Positions 9,335 to 19,097 of a stretch of 64,000 nt of DNA are shown piece by piece (position 1 is the first letter of the stretch; each line of letters starts with the position of its first letter). Where the stretch lies: positions 186,001 through 250,000 of the forward strand of contig NZ_CAJYHX010000028.1 in NCBI RefSeq assembly GCF_913774285.1. The letters are read 5' to 3'. Under the pieces are notes generated by a model that worked only from the letters and a program-made list of their open reading frames with translations, was not told where the DNA came from and did not search any database. Both the position numbers and the translations under genes were made by a program. This DNA is from an uncultured Sphingomonas sp. (GTDB taxonomy: Bacteria > Pseudomonadota > Alphaproteobacteria > Sphingomonadales > Sphingomonadaceae).

Positions 9335-9514
9335 TCAGCCCTCGACCGAAACGATTTCGCGGCCGTTATAGTGGCCGCAGGCGTTGCACAGGTTGTGCGG
9401 ACGCTTGAGTTCGCCGCAGTTCGGGCACTCCTGGAACGATTCGACGGTCAGCGCATCGTGCGACCGACGCATGCCGCGCTTCGACGGCGAGGTCTTTCTC
9501 TTAGGAACGGCCAT
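9335..9514 (-). CDS. rpmF: 50S ribosomal protein L32
   Basis: A 59-residue protein starts [20 protein letters not shown] and carries a zinc-ribbon arrangement of four cysteines (CPNC at 30-33, CNAC at 43-46). It is read from 9514 down to the stop at 9335. It is the first gene of the plsX-fabH-ihfA-merR operon. The 202-base region upstream (9515-9716) presumably holds the promoter; a weak TTGCCC-N16-GTATCG match can be read on the minus strand (9579 to 9552), which is only suggestive. Confidence 0.96.
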   Translation of the reverse strand: MAVPKRKTSPSKRGMRRSHDALTVESFQECPNCGELKRPHNLCNACGHYNGREIVSVEG

Positions 9515-9716
9515 TTCGGCACCTTCAACAAGCTAATGAATCAATAAGTCGCGATACGCCCACAGGGTTGTTCGGGCAAGCGACGGCTAGGCCGGCCGCT
9601 CGCCGGACCAGCAGGCAGGTCACGAAGCGAGCCCGCGCGTATAGCGATTCTCGTCCGCGTTGCAAGCAGAAGCCGCACGTGGCAGGGGTTCGCGCCTTGG
9701 TTTTAGGGGGACGCGC

Positions 9717-10118
9717 ATGTTTTTTCTGCCGGTAACACTCACCAGCGCGGGCGCTGCGGCGCTGATTAACCTGTGGCTGGCGATTCGCGTCATTCAGCTG
9801 CGCTATGCCGACAAGGTGCTGACCGGCGACGGCGGCAGCCCGCGACTCCTCGCGCGCATGCGCGCGCAGATGAACTTCGTCGAATACACGCCCTTCATCC
9901 TGATCCTGATCGGCCTGATCGAACTGGCGCAGGGAACGCGACTCTATCTGTGGGTGATCGCCGCGGTGTATCTGCTTGGCCGCGTACTGCACGGCTTCGG
10001 CATGGACGGCTGGCAGCCCGGCCGCGCGATCGGCGCGCTGACCACTTTCCTCACCCTCGCCGGGCTCGGCCTCTATGCGGCGTGGCTCGGCTATACGGGG
10101 TCGAACCCGCTTCACTGA
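9717..10118 (+). CDS. MAPEG family membrane protein
   Basis: This 133-residue protein has four hydrophobic segments. The MAPEG hallmark is RMRAQMNFVEYTPFILILIGLIE, cut here to its core MNFVEYTP, with a Leu/Gly-rich last helix. MAPEG proteins are membrane-bound glutathione-dependent transferases or peroxidases; the substrate is not predictable. Start ATG 9717 follows AGGGGGA; the TTG at 9660 would add a non-conserved 19-residue extension. It converges on the MBL gene with a four-base gap and no obvious terminator. Confidence 0.88.
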   Translation: MFFLPVTLTSAGAAALINLWLAIRVIQLRYADKVLTGDGGSPRLLARMRAQMNFVEYTPFILILIGLIELAQGTRLYLWVIAAVYLLGRVLHGFGMDGWQPGRAIGALTTFLTLAGLGLYAAWLGYTGSNPLH

Positions 10119-10122
10119 GTCG

Positions 10123-10803
10123 TCAGGCGCGGGCCAGCACCGAATCGGCGACGAACGGATTGGTGCGCCGCTCCTGGCCGAAATTGCTCGGCTGGCCGTG
10201 CCCGGGGACGAACACCGTCTCGTCGCCCAGCGGCCAAAGCCGGGTGGTGATCGCGTCGATCAGGTCCTGATGGTTGCCCAGGGGAAAGTCGGTCCGGCCG
10301 ATCGATCCCTGGAACAGAACGTCGCCGACGATCGCCAGCTGCGAGTCGGGATGGTGGAACACCACATGCCCCGGTGTGTGCCCCGGGCAGTGATAGACGT
10401 CGAGCACCAGTTCGCCGACCGTCACCTGCTCGCCCTGCTCCAGCCAGCGATTCGGCTCGAACGGCTTGCCGGGCACGCCATAGGCGCGGCCGTCATCCTC
10501 CAGCCGCGCGATCCAGTAGCGGTCGGCCTCGTGCGGCCCTTCGATCGGCACGCCCAGCTCCTCGGCGAAGATGCCGGCCGATCCGCAATGGTCGATATGG
10601 CCATGGGTGATCAGCAGCTTCTCGATCGTGACGCCGTGCTGGGTCGCCGCCGCGCGCAGCCGGTCGAGATCGCCGCCCGGATCGACAAAGGCGCCGCGCA
10701 TCGTCTTCGTGCACCACAGCAGCGTGCAGTTCTGCTGGAGCGGCGTGACGGGCACGATCGCCGCGCGGAGCGGCGGCTGGGCGACGTTGGGATCGGAAGC
10801 CAT
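10123..10803 (-). CDS. Metallo-beta-lactamase fold hydrolase (YcbL / glyoxalase II-like)
   Basis: The 226-residue protein carries the metal-binding HxHxDH motif in ITHGHIDHCGSAG, followed by HCPGHTPGHVVFH, VGDVLFQGSIGRTDFP and the C-terminal FVPGHG. It lacks the long C-terminal substrate domain of true glyoxalase II, which points to the YcbL group of thioester hydrolases. It is monocistronic and divergent from pabB. The reaction on a glutathione or other thioester is inferred from the family only. Confidence 0.87.
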   Translation of the reverse strand: MASDPNVAQPPLRAAIVPVTPLQQNCTLLWCTKTMRGAFVDPGGDLDRLRAAATQHGVTIEKLLITHGHIDHCGSAGIFAEELGVPIEGPHEADRYWIARLEDDGRAYGVPGKPFEPNRWLEQGEQVTVGELVLDVYHCPGHTPGHVVFHHPDSQLAIVGDVLFQGSIGRTDFPLGNHQDLIDAITTRLWPLGDETVFVPGHGQPSNFGQERRTNPFVADSVLARA

Positions 10804-10883
10804 GCGCCCTCGCTACCCCGCGGGGGCGCGCGCGGCAACCAAGGCTTGCCCTTCGCGGCGCGGCTCTGCATTTCCACCAACTG

Positions 10884-12653
10884 ATGGTTTTGCGTCCCCC
10901 CTTCGTCCTGCTCGACGACGCACGCGCCGATGGGCGCGGCGCACGACTCTATGTGAATCCGGTCGAGATCGTCATCGCGAACCGGCTGGAGGAGGTCGCG
11001 CCGGCGCTGGACCGGCTGCGCAGTGCGGCGGCGGAGGGCCTCGATGCAGCCGGCTGGCTCGCTTATGAAGCCGGCGCCGCACTCGAGCCCGCCGCCCCCG
11101 CGCGCGAGTCGGAAACCCCGTTGCTCTGGTTCGGCCTGTTTCGCGGCTATCAGCGGCTGCCCGCGGACGCGGTCCCCGCGCTGCTCCCCGATCCCGCCGG
11201 CGCCTGGGCCGGGCGCCCGCGCCCGCTGCTCGGTCGTGCCGCCTATGATAGCGCCCTCGCGCGCGTGCTCTCTTATATAGAAGCCGGCGACATCTATCAG
11301 GCCAACCTCACCTTCCGCGCCGAGGTGCCGGTCGCCGGCCACCCCGCCGCGCTCTACGCGTTGCTCCGGGCCCGCTCGGCTGCGGGCCATGGCGCGCTGG
11401 TCGCCACGGGGGAGCAGTGGCTACTCAGCCTCTCGCCTGAACTCTTCTTCACGCTGGAGGACGGCATCCTCACCGCCCGCCCGATGAAGGGCACTGCGCC
11501 GCGCGACCCCGATCCCGCGATCGACGCCACCCTCGCCCGCGAACTGGCAGAAGACCCCAAGCAGCGCGCCGAAAACCTGATGATCGTCGATCTGATGCGC
11601 AACGATCTCGGCCGTGTGGCGCAGCCCGGCAGCGTCGCCGTGCCGCAGCTCTTCCACGTCGAGACCTATCCCACCGTCCACCAGATGACCTCGACGGTCA
11701 CCGCGCGCCTGAACGAAAGCCTCGGAGCCGTCGACGCGCTCGCCGCGTTGTTCCCCTGCGGATCGGTGACCGGCGCGCCGAAAATCCGTGCAATGCAGGT
11801 CATCGCCGAAGTCGAGCCCAGCGCACGTGGCGTCTATACGGGTTCGATAGGGAGGATCGATGCCAATGGTGGGGCCGAATTCAACGTCGCGATCCGCACC
11901 CTTGCTATCGATGCCGCCGGTCGCGCCAGCCTCGGCCTCGGCTCGGGCGTCGTCGCCGACTCGCACGCCGACAGCGAATGGGCGGAGTGTCGCGCCAAGG
12001 GGGCGTTCGTGACCAAGGATGAACCCGGCTTCGACCTGATCGAGACGATGCGCTTCGATCCCGAGGACGGCATCCTGCTGCTCGAACGCCATCTCGAGCG
12101 AATCCGCGACAGCGCCGCCACCTTCGGCTTCCCGTTCGATCGCCATGTCGTCCGCAACGAGCTGCAGGCCGCCACCTTCCGGCTGCGCGATGCGGCCAGG
12201 GTGCGGCTGCTGCTCGGCCCCTCGGGCGCGGTGGCGATCGGCATCTCCCCGCCGCCGGCATCGCCGCCCGAGCCGGTAAAGGTCCGGATCGTACCCCATT
12301 CGGTGCCGCGCGACGATTTCCGCCTCACCCACAAGACCACGCGGCGGAAGCTCTACGACGAACCCCGCCGTGCCGCCGGCACCTGGGAAGTGGTGTTCAC
12401 CGATGCCGAGGGCTATCTGACCGAAGGCAGCTTCACCGCGCTGTTCGTCGAGCGCGACGGGGTGCTGGTGACGCCCCCGCTGTCGCGCGGGCTGCTCCCG
12501 GGGGTGCTCCGCGCCGAGCTGCTCGCCACCGGCCGCGCGGTGGAAGGCGACCTCCGCCCGGAGGATCTCGCGAACGGTTTCCTACTCGGCAATGCGCTGC
12601 GCGGACTGGTTGCAGCCGTTACAGTTGCGGAAGGCGCCGAAGCGGACCTATAG
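10884..12653 (+). CDS. pabB: Aminodeoxychorismate synthase component I fused to aminodeoxychorismate lyase-like domain (PabB-PabC)
   Basis: This enzyme makes p-aminobenzoate for folate. Residues about 1-375 are PabB: GDIYQANLTF, RPMKGTAPRDPD, LMRNDLGRVA, CGSVTGAPKIRAM and GVYTGSIGRI line the chorismate site. Residues about 378-589 are a class IV PLP aminotransferase fold like PabC (LIETMRFDPEDGILLLERHL, HKTTRRKLYDE with a candidate PLP lysine, LTEGSFTALFVERDG). The 589-residue fusion would carry out both the amination of chorismate and the pyruvate-releasing lyase step. The glutamine amidotransferase PabA is not encoded nearby. Transcription continues toward aatA after a 33-base gap. Confidence 0.92.
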   Translation: MVLRPPFVLLDDARADGRGARLYVNPVEIVIANRLEEVAPALDRLRSAAAEGLDAAGWLAYEAGAALEPAAPARESETPLLWFGLFRGYQRLPADAVPALLPDPAGAWAGRPRPLLGRAAYDSALARVLSYIEAGDIYQANLTFRAEVPVAGHPAALYALLRARSAAGHGALVATGEQWLLSLSPELFFTLEDGILTARPMKGTAPRDPDPAIDATLARELAEDPKQRAENLMIVDLMRNDLGRVAQPGSVAVPQLFHVETYPTVHQMTSTVTARLNESLGAVDALAALFPCGSVTGAPKIRAMQVIAEVEPSARGVYTGSIGRIDANGGAEFNVAIRTLAIDAAGRASLGLGSGVVADSHADSEWAECRAKGAFVTKDEPGFDLIETMRFDPEDGILLLERHLERIRDSAATFGFPFDRHVVRNELQAATFRLRDAARVRLLLGPSGAVAIGISPPPASPPEPVKVRIVPHSVPRDDFRLTHKTTRRKLYDEPRRAAGTWEVVFTDAEGYLTEGSFTALFVERDGVLVTPPLSRGLLPGVLRAELLATGRAVEGDLRPEDLANGFLLGNALRGLVAAVTVAEGAEADL

Positions 12654-12683
12654 GCGCGCATCTTCCCCGGAAAAGGCGTCTAG

Positions 12684-13886
<1,203 letters not shown>

Positions 13887-13931
13887 GGGACCTGTACCGC
13901 GGGGGCTTCTTCTTCCCTATATGGGGGTATC

Positions 13932-14609
13932 ATGACGCGACGCACGTTGAAGCTCCCGCTCTCCCTTGTCGCCCTTGCCGGCGGCGCCCTGCTGCTGGTC
14001 GCGGCAGGGGGCATCCCGATCGAGAAGGTAAAGGCGGTCGCGGTACCTGTGCCCGCCGTCGACGTTGCCAAGGCGAAGAAGCCGCAGACCGCGGTGTTCG
14101 CCGGCGGCTGCTTCTGGGGCATGGAAGCCGTGTTCCAGTCGGTGAAGGGCGTCCAGTCGGTCACCAACGGCTATGCCGGCGGCACCGCAGGCACCGCGAC
14201 CTACGACCAGGTCAAGAACGAGAATACCGGCCATGCCGAGGCGGTGAAGGTGGTCTATGATCCCACACGCGTCAGCTACGGCACGCTGCTCCGCGTCTTC
14301 TTCTCGGTCGCGCACGATCCCACCCAGAAGGGCGGCCAGGGCCCCGATCGCGGCCCCAGCTATCGCAGCGCGATCTTCCCGCAAAATGCCGAGCAGCGCC
14401 GCGTCGCCACGGCCTATATCGCCCAGCTGACCCAGGCCAAGGCGTTCGCCAAGCCGATCACGACCAAGCTGGAGACCGGCGCCTTCTACCCGGCCGAGGA
14501 GTACCACCAGGACTTCTTCTGGAAGCACCCAACGCACCCCTACATCATGCGCTGGGACCAGCCCAAGGTCGCGGCCTTCCGCTCGACCTACCCCCAGTTG
14601 GCGCACTGA
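13932..14609 (+). CDS. msrA: Exported peptide-methionine (S)-S-oxide reductase MsrA
   Basis: This enzyme reduces the S-epimer of methionine sulfoxide. The catalytic motif FAGGCFWGMEAVF (Cys60), GYAGGTAGTATYDQV, TGHAEAV and FFSVAHDPTQ are all present. Residues 1-26 form an N-terminal hydrophobic segment (LSLVALAGGALLLVAAGG) followed by an Ala/Val/Lys linker, so this 225-residue copy is probably secreted or membrane-anchored in the periplasm, where it would repair envelope proteins. It is 45 bases after aatA. The next gene converges across a paired-hairpin block. Confidence 0.9.
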   Translation: MTRRTLKLPLSLVALAGGALLLVAAGGIPIEKVKAVAVPVPAVDVAKAKKPQTAVFAGGCFWGMEAVFQSVKGVQSVTNGYAGGTAGTATYDQVKNENTGHAEAVKVVYDPTRVSYGTLLRVFFSVAHDPTQKGGQGPDRGPSYRSAIFPQNAEQRRVATAYIAQLTQAKAFAKPITTKLETGAFYPAEEYHQDFFWKHPTHPYIMRWDQPKVAAFRSTYPQLAH

Positions 14610-14690
14610 TCGGGCCGCTGTCCTACAGGCAAGGTTCCTGCTATGTTCGGGGGTTCTTTGAAGTGTCGGCTATTCGACTTGCTTTCTAAT

Positions 14691-14846
14691 CCCCCTCCCG
14701 CTTGCGGGAGGGGTTAGGGGAGGGTGCGAGCTGCGAGCGAAGGCGTCGCTGAAAGATCGGCCGGCACGCGCCAGCACGCTTCTTCGAGCGCGTGCCTTGC
14801 TTCCCGCACGCACCCTCCCCCAGCCCCTCCCGCAAGCGGGAGGGGG
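14691..14846. repeat. BIME-like block of two hairpins (CCCCTCCCGC/GCGGGAGGGG)
   Basis: Each end holds a perfect 10-pair palindrome with a two-base loop (14692-14713 and 14824-14845). The flanking sequence extends the inverted similarity to about 38 bases on each side. The centre has another stem (GGCACGCGC with GCGCGTGCC). The same element type recurs at 49878-49976. It fills most of the 377-base gap between convergent msrA and the DUF1674 gene. No gene was found in this gap. Confidence 0.82.
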
Positions 14847-14907
14847 AGCATCATCGCTCCGGCCCGCCGGCGCAGCATATCGAGATGGATACGGCGCACA
14901 CTTGTAC

Positions 14908-14961
14908 CGCGCACGCGCCTAAACTTCAGCCCCGCTGAAAACGCGCACGCGCCTACACTTC
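14908..14961. repeat. Short direct repeat (two 20-base copies, 34-base period)
   Basis: Copies at 14908-14927 and 14942-14961 differ at one base (core CGCGCACGCGCCTA). They lie just past the end of the minus-strand DUF1674 gene. The meaning is unknown. Confidence 0.6.
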
Positions 14962-14986
14962 CTGAACTTCGCCGCGCGCGCCGCCC

Positions 14987-15148
14987 TCAGAAATCGATCG
15001 CGATGCCCTTAAGCTCCCAGTCGCCATAGCGGACGGGATCCTTCTCCAGCGGATCCTTGTCCGGCCGCTGCATCGGTTCGGGCTTGGGCACCGGCGGGCT
15101 CTTCGAGAGATAGGCCGGGGGCTGCACATGGTCGGGTCGCTTGCCCAT
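14987..15148 (-). CDS. DUF1674 (SDHAF4-like) small protein
   Basis: The 53-residue protein ends in the family signature DPVRYGDWELKGIAIDF, matching DUF1674. The family includes the eukaryotic succinate dehydrogenase assembly factor SDHAF4, which protects flavinated SdhA. A similar chaperone role here is inferred. The start at 15148 (MGKRPDHV) has AAGGAAGG about eight bases upstream; the longer frame to 15226 is not conserved-looking. It diverges from rsmB; no sdh genes are in the window. Confidence 0.85.
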   Translation of the reverse strand: MGKRPDHVQPPAYLSKSPPVPKPEPMQRPDKDPLEKDPVRYGDWELKGIAIDF

Positions 15149-15261
15149 CGGGATTGCCTTCCTTGGTTGCCCGGCCCATGTCGGCCCGCGAAGGAGCATG
15201 GTCAAGTGAACGGTTGGGTAGCGCACGAACGAGCAGAACTTTCGATGGGAGCGCGCTGACC

Positions 15262-16542
15262 ATGGCCCGCCCGACCACCCGCCGCCCTGCGGAGCGCGAA
15301 CCCGATGCCCCCGGCGTCCCCGCCCGCCGCGCCGCGCTCAAGCTGCTCGATGCGGTGCTCCGCCGCGGCCTCGCGCTCGAACAGGCGCTCGACTCCGCCG
15401 CGCAGGGGCTGGCGCCCAACGACCGCGGCCTCGCCCACGCCATCGCCGCCGAAGCGCTGCGCCGTCTGCCTGATCTCGACGCGCTGATCGATTCCGCCAC
15501 CCGCCAGCGCCTGCCCGACGACGCCAAGGCCCGCTTCGCGCTGCGCATCGCGCTGGTCCAGGCGATCGCCCTCGGCACTCCCGGCCATGCCGCGATCTCG
15601 ACGGTGCTACCGCTGGTCGATGGCGGCCCGCGCAAGCTGGTCCATGGCGTATTCGGCACGCTGATGCGCGGCAACGCCACCCTGCCCGACCTGCCGATGC
15701 TCCCCGACCCGGTCGCGCTGCGCTGGCAGGCGCATTGGGGCGACGCGATGGTACAAGCCGCCTGCGAGGCGATCGCCTCCCCGCCCCCGCTCGACCTCAG
15801 CCTCAAGACCGACGCCGTGACGGTCTCCGGCGCGACCAGCCTCGCTCCGCGTCACGCCCGGCTCGAACCCGGCACCAGCGTCCCCGACCTGCCCGGCTTC
15901 GCCGAGGGCGATTGGTGGGTGCAGGATCTCGCCGCCTCGATCCCGGCCCGGCTGATCGGTGCCGGCACCGGCACCGTGCTCGACCTCTGCGCCGCGCCCG
16001 GCGGCAAGACGCTCCAGCTCGCCGCGGCCGGCTGGCAGGTGACCGCGGTCGACGTCGCCGAGAACCGCCTCGCCCGCTTGCGCGAAAATCTGGAGCGCAC
16101 CGGCCTGTCGGCACAGATCGTCACCGCCGACCTGCTCGGCTGGCGCCCCGCCGCCCCCGCCGACGCGGTGCTGCTCGACGCGCCGTGCAGCGCCACCGGC
16201 ATCTTCCGTCGCCACCCGGACGTGCTCCACCGCGTCCGCCCGTCGCTGATCGCCGAGATGGCCGAGCTCCAGGCCAAGCTGCTCGACCGCGCCGCGGCCT
16301 GGGTGAAGCCCGGCGGCACCCTCGTCTTCGCCACCTGCTCGCTGGAGCCGAAGGAAGGCGAGGCGCACCTTGCCCCCTTCCTCGCCGCGCATCCCGAGTT
16401 CGCGCTGGTGCCCGCCACGGCCGAGCAGCTTCCGGCCGGGATCGCACCGCGCGAAGACGGTTCGGTGCGCGTTCTGCCGGACATGCTGGCCGAGCAAGGC
16501 GGGCTCGACGGCTTCTTCATCGCCCGCTTCCGCCGCCGCTGA
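15262..16542 (+). CDS. rsmB: 16S rRNA m5C967 methyltransferase (RsmB/Sun)
   Basis: This is an S-adenosylmethionine-dependent RNA cytosine-C5 methyltransferase of 426 residues. Residues about 15-140 form the NusB-like RNA-binding domain (RRAALKLLDAVLRRG). The Rossmann domain has LDLCAAPGGKTLQLAA (motif I). The two RNA-MTase cysteines are in LLDAPCSATGIFRRHPD and FATCSLEPKEGE. ATG 15262 is chosen because GGGAG lies upstream and the family starts here; the extension to 15154 overlaps the divergent gene's leader. It begins a rsmB-rpe-heparinase-purH run. Confidence 0.92.
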   Translation: MARPTTRRPAEREPDAPGVPARRAALKLLDAVLRRGLALEQALDSAAQGLAPNDRGLAHAIAAEALRRLPDLDALIDSATRQRLPDDAKARFALRIALVQAIALGTPGHAAISTVLPLVDGGPRKLVHGVFGTLMRGNATLPDLPMLPDPVALRWQAHWGDAMVQAACEAIASPPPLDLSLKTDAVTVSGATSLAPRHARLEPGTSVPDLPGFAEGDWWVQDLAASIPARLIGAGTGTVLDLCAAPGGKTLQLAAAGWQVTAVDVAENRLARLRENLERTGLSAQIVTADLLGWRPAAPADAVLLDAPCSATGIFRRHPDVLHRVRPSLIAEMAELQAKLLDRAAAWVKPGGTLVFATCSLEPKEGEAHLAPFLAAHPEFALVPATAEQLPAGIAPREDGSVRVLPDMLAEQGGLDGFFIARFRRR

Positions 16543-16582
16543 TCGCACGCCCGGGGCCCTTCGTCCCGACCGCGCAGCAAGC

Positions 16583-16603
16583 TGTGGATAAGTCTGTGGA
16601 GAA
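16583..16603 (+). promoter_or_regulatory. Pair of DnaA-box-like 9-mers upstream of rpe
   Basis: TGTGGATAA at 16583-16591 is a perfect DnaA box on the opposite strand (TTATCCACA). TGTGGAGAA at 16595-16603 differs at one base. They lie in the 131-base rsmB-rpe gap. A role in DnaA control of rpe is only a possibility. Confidence 0.35.
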
Positions 16604-16673
16604 GCAGTGCGCAACCGGTGGGCACCCGTCCGCTCCGGTTGCGCCCGACTCGCCCCTTCCCTAGGAGACGCCC

Positions 16674-17330
16674 ATGTCCGTCCGCATCGCCCCTTCGATC
16701 CTCTCGGCCGATTTCGCGCGGCTCGGCGAGGAAGTCCGCGCCATCGACGCCGCCGGCGCCGACTGGATCCATGTCGACGTGATGGACGGCCATTTCGTGC
16801 CCAACATCACCATCGGCCCCGCGGTGGTGAAGGCGCTGCGCCCGCACTCGGCCAAGAATTTCGACGTGCACCTGATGATCACGCCGGTCGATCCGATGCT
16901 CGCCGCCTTTGCCGAGGCCGGCGCCGACACGATCTCGGTGCATCCCGAAGCAGGCCCGCACCTCCACCGCACGCTCCAGACGATCAAGGCGCTGGGCAAG
17001 CGCGCCGGCGTGGTGCTCAACCCGTCGACTCCGGTCGACGCGGTCGATTATGTGATGGACCTGGTCGACCTGATCCTGGTGATGAGCGTGAACCCCGGCT
17101 TTGGCGGGCAGAAGTTCCTCGAGAGCCAGCTGCCCAAGATCACCGAGCTGCGCCGCCGCATCGAGGCGAGCGGCCGCGCGATCGACCTCGAGGTGGATGG
17201 CGGGATCGACCGCGAGACCGCGCCCAAGGCGATCGCCGCCGGCGCCAACGCCCTTGTCGCCGGTACCGCGACCTTCACCGGTGGCCCGAGCCAGTACGCC
17301 GCCAATATCGCAGGCCTGCGCGGGGCTTGA
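16674..17330 (+). CDS. rpe: Ribulose-phosphate 3-epimerase
   Basis: This enzyme interconverts ribulose 5-phosphate and xylulose 5-phosphate in the pentose phosphate pathway. The 218-residue TIM barrel shows [56 protein letters not shown] and [12 protein letters not shown], covering the metal and phosphate sites. AGGAGA precedes the ATG. Its TGA overlaps the TTG of the next gene. Confidence 0.97.
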   Translation: MSVRIAPSILSADFARLGEEVRAIDAAGADWIHVDVMDGHFVPNITIGPAVVKALRPHSAKNFDVHLMITPVDPMLAAFAEAGADTISVHPEAGPHLHRTLQTIKALGKRAGVVLNPSTPVDAVDYVMDLVDLILVMSVNPGFGGQKFLESQLPKITELRRRIEASGRAIDLEVDGGIDRETAPKAIAAGANALVAGTATFTGGPSQYAANIAGLRGA

Positions 17331-19057
17331 CCGATCCGGCACCGGACTCCGCCGCCGACGGAGTCGAGGAAGGCAAGCGGCTGATCCGAGTGGGCGGCGA
17401 CCGCGGCCTGTCGCTGGCCGACCGCATCGCCGACCGCTTCCAGCGCCTCGCCTGGCGCTCGCCTTTCTACGCGATGCGACTGAAGGGCCGGCACCCCCTC
17501 AAGCTGCTCACCGCCGCCGACGATCCGTTCTTCGGCGATCCGCAGCGGGGCAATGCCCTGCTCGACGGCGAACTGCGGCTTTGCGGCGAGGTCCGCGCGA
17601 TCGAGAGCCTCGACTTCGCCAAGCCGGACTGGTCGCCCGCCTTCACCCAGCATCTCCAGGGCTTTGGCTGGCTGCGCGACCTGTCCAGTGTCGCCACCCG
17701 CCAGCAGGGCGCGCCCATCGCCGAAGACCTGATGCGGCGCTGGCTGAAGGTGCATGGCGAGCAGGTGGCGGATCCCGCCTGGCGGCCCGATCTGGTCGGG
17801 CGGCGCATCCTCGCCTGGGTCGCGCACGCGCCGCTGATCCTCTCCTCCACCGACCAGGTCTATCGCTCGGGCGTGATGCACGCGCTGGCGCGTGGTGCAC
17901 GCCATCTCGACCGCAGCGCCGACAAGGTGCCCGCAGGCGTCCCCCGGCTCGCTGCCTGGGCCGGCCTAACCGTGGCAGGGCTGGTCCTGCCCGGCGGCGA
18001 TCCCCGCCGCGCCTTTGCCGAGGCGGGGCTCAACCGCGCGATCACCGCCTCGGTCTATGAGGATGGCGGTACCGTCGGCCGCTCGCCCGATGGCCAGCTC
18101 GACGCGATCCAGCTGATCACGCTGCTGTGCGAAACCTATGCCGCCCGCCGCATCGAGCCGCCCGCCTTCGTGCTCGGCGCGCTCAACCGGATGGTCGCGG
18201 CATTGCTTGGCGTGTGCCACGGCGATGGCGGGCTCTCCAGCTGGCAGGGCTGCGCGCCGGTCGGCGGCGAGTGGATCGAGCAGGCGATCGAGGCGACGGG
18301 CGTGCGCACCCGCCCGCTCAAGCAGGCGCGCGACTGGGGCTATCAGCGCCTGTCCTGCGCCGGCACCGTGCTGATCCTCGACGCAGCGCCCCCGCCCGAC
18401 GCCCGCGTCGCCCAGACCGGCTGCGCCTCCACCCTCGCCTTCGAGCTTTCGGACGGCGCGGACCGGATCGTCGTCAACTGCGGCGGCAGCCGCGCCGCCG
18501 ATGCGCGCCTGCCCGCCGAGCTGGTGCAGGGCCTGCGCACCACCGCCGCGCACTCGACGCTGACGCTCGACGACAGCAACTCCACCGCCATCCATGCCGA
18601 CGGCACGCTCGGCCGCGGCGTGAGCGAGGTCGAGCTGGTCCGGCAGGAGACCGAGCATGCCAGCCGGATCGAGGCTGCGCAGGACGGCTATGTCCGCCGC
18701 TTCGGGCTGCTCCACCGCCGCGAACTGACCCTCTCGCACGACGGTCGCGACCTGCGCGGCGAGGATCTGCTGCTGCCTTCGGGCAAGCGCCGGATCGACT
18801 CGAAGCCGTTCGCGGTGCGCTTCCACCTCGCCCCGCAGGTCGAGGCATCGCCCACCGCCGACGGCCACGGCGCGATCCTGCGCACCGCCTCGGGCATGCT
18901 CTGGCAGTTTCGCGCCAAGGGCGGCACGCTGGCGATCGAGGAAAGCCTGTGGATCGACGCGCGCGGCCGTCCCCACGCCACCCAGCAGCTGGTGATCCAC
19001 GGCGAGACGCCCGCGGGCGGCGCCAGCCTGAACTGGGTGTTCCACCGGTCCAAATAG
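17327..19057 (+). CDS. Heparinase II/III family protein
   Basis: About 576 residues, resembling the alphaproteobacterial heparinase II/III-like proteins commonly found between rsmB/rpe and purH. The N-terminal two thirds look like an all-alpha barrel ([47 protein letters not shown]). The C-terminal part looks like the beta-rich lyase domain ([33 protein letters not shown]). No signal peptide is visible, so it may act in the cytoplasm, perhaps on a cell-envelope polymer. The start is taken as TTG 17327, which overlaps the rpe stop as TTGA; GTG codons further in are alternatives. The substrate is unknown. Confidence 0.8.
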   Translation: MTDPAPDSAADGVEEGKRLIRVGGDRGLSLADRIADRFQRLAWRSPFYAMRLKGRHPLKLLTAADDPFFGDPQRGNALLDGELRLCGEVRAIESLDFAKPDWSPAFTQHLQGFGWLRDLSSVATRQQGAPIAEDLMRRWLKVHGEQVADPAWRPDLVGRRILAWVAHAPLILSSTDQVYRSGVMHALARGARHLDRSADKVPAGVPRLAAWAGLTVAGLVLPGGDPRRAFAEAGLNRAITASVYEDGGTVGRSPDGQLDAIQLITLLCETYAARRIEPPAFVLGALNRMVAALLGVCHGDGGLSSWQGCAPVGGEWIEQAIEATGVRTRPLKQARDWGYQRLSCAGTVLILDAAPPPDARVAQTGCASTLAFELSDGADRIVVNCGGSRAADARLPAELVQGLRTTAAHSTLTLDDSNSTAIHADGTLGRGVSEVELVRQETEHASRIEAAQDGYVRRFGLLHRRELTLSHDGRDLRGEDLLLPSGKRRIDSKPFAVRFHLAPQVEASPTADGHGAILRTASGMLWQFRAKGGTLAIEESLWIDARGRPHATQQLVIHGETPAGGASLNWVFHRSK

Positions 19058-19097
19058 GGCTTGCCCCGGCGCGCCCGATTGAGGAGAGGGGCGGGCC

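Noticed and set aside
7416..9371. Long plus-strand frame opposite fabH and plsX
   Set aside because: It is a shadow of two well-identified genes; the translation is Arg/His/Gly-rich with no domain.
14691..14846. Insertion sequence or MITE
   Set aside because: No target-site duplication, transposase or terminal repeats beyond the paired hairpins; a REP/BIME-like element fits better.
14908..14961. CRISPR array
   Set aside because: Only two imperfect repeats with a 14-base gap and no cas genes.
16583..16603. Replication origin at the DnaA boxes
   Set aside because: Only two boxes, no AT-rich unwinding element, and no origin-linked genes.
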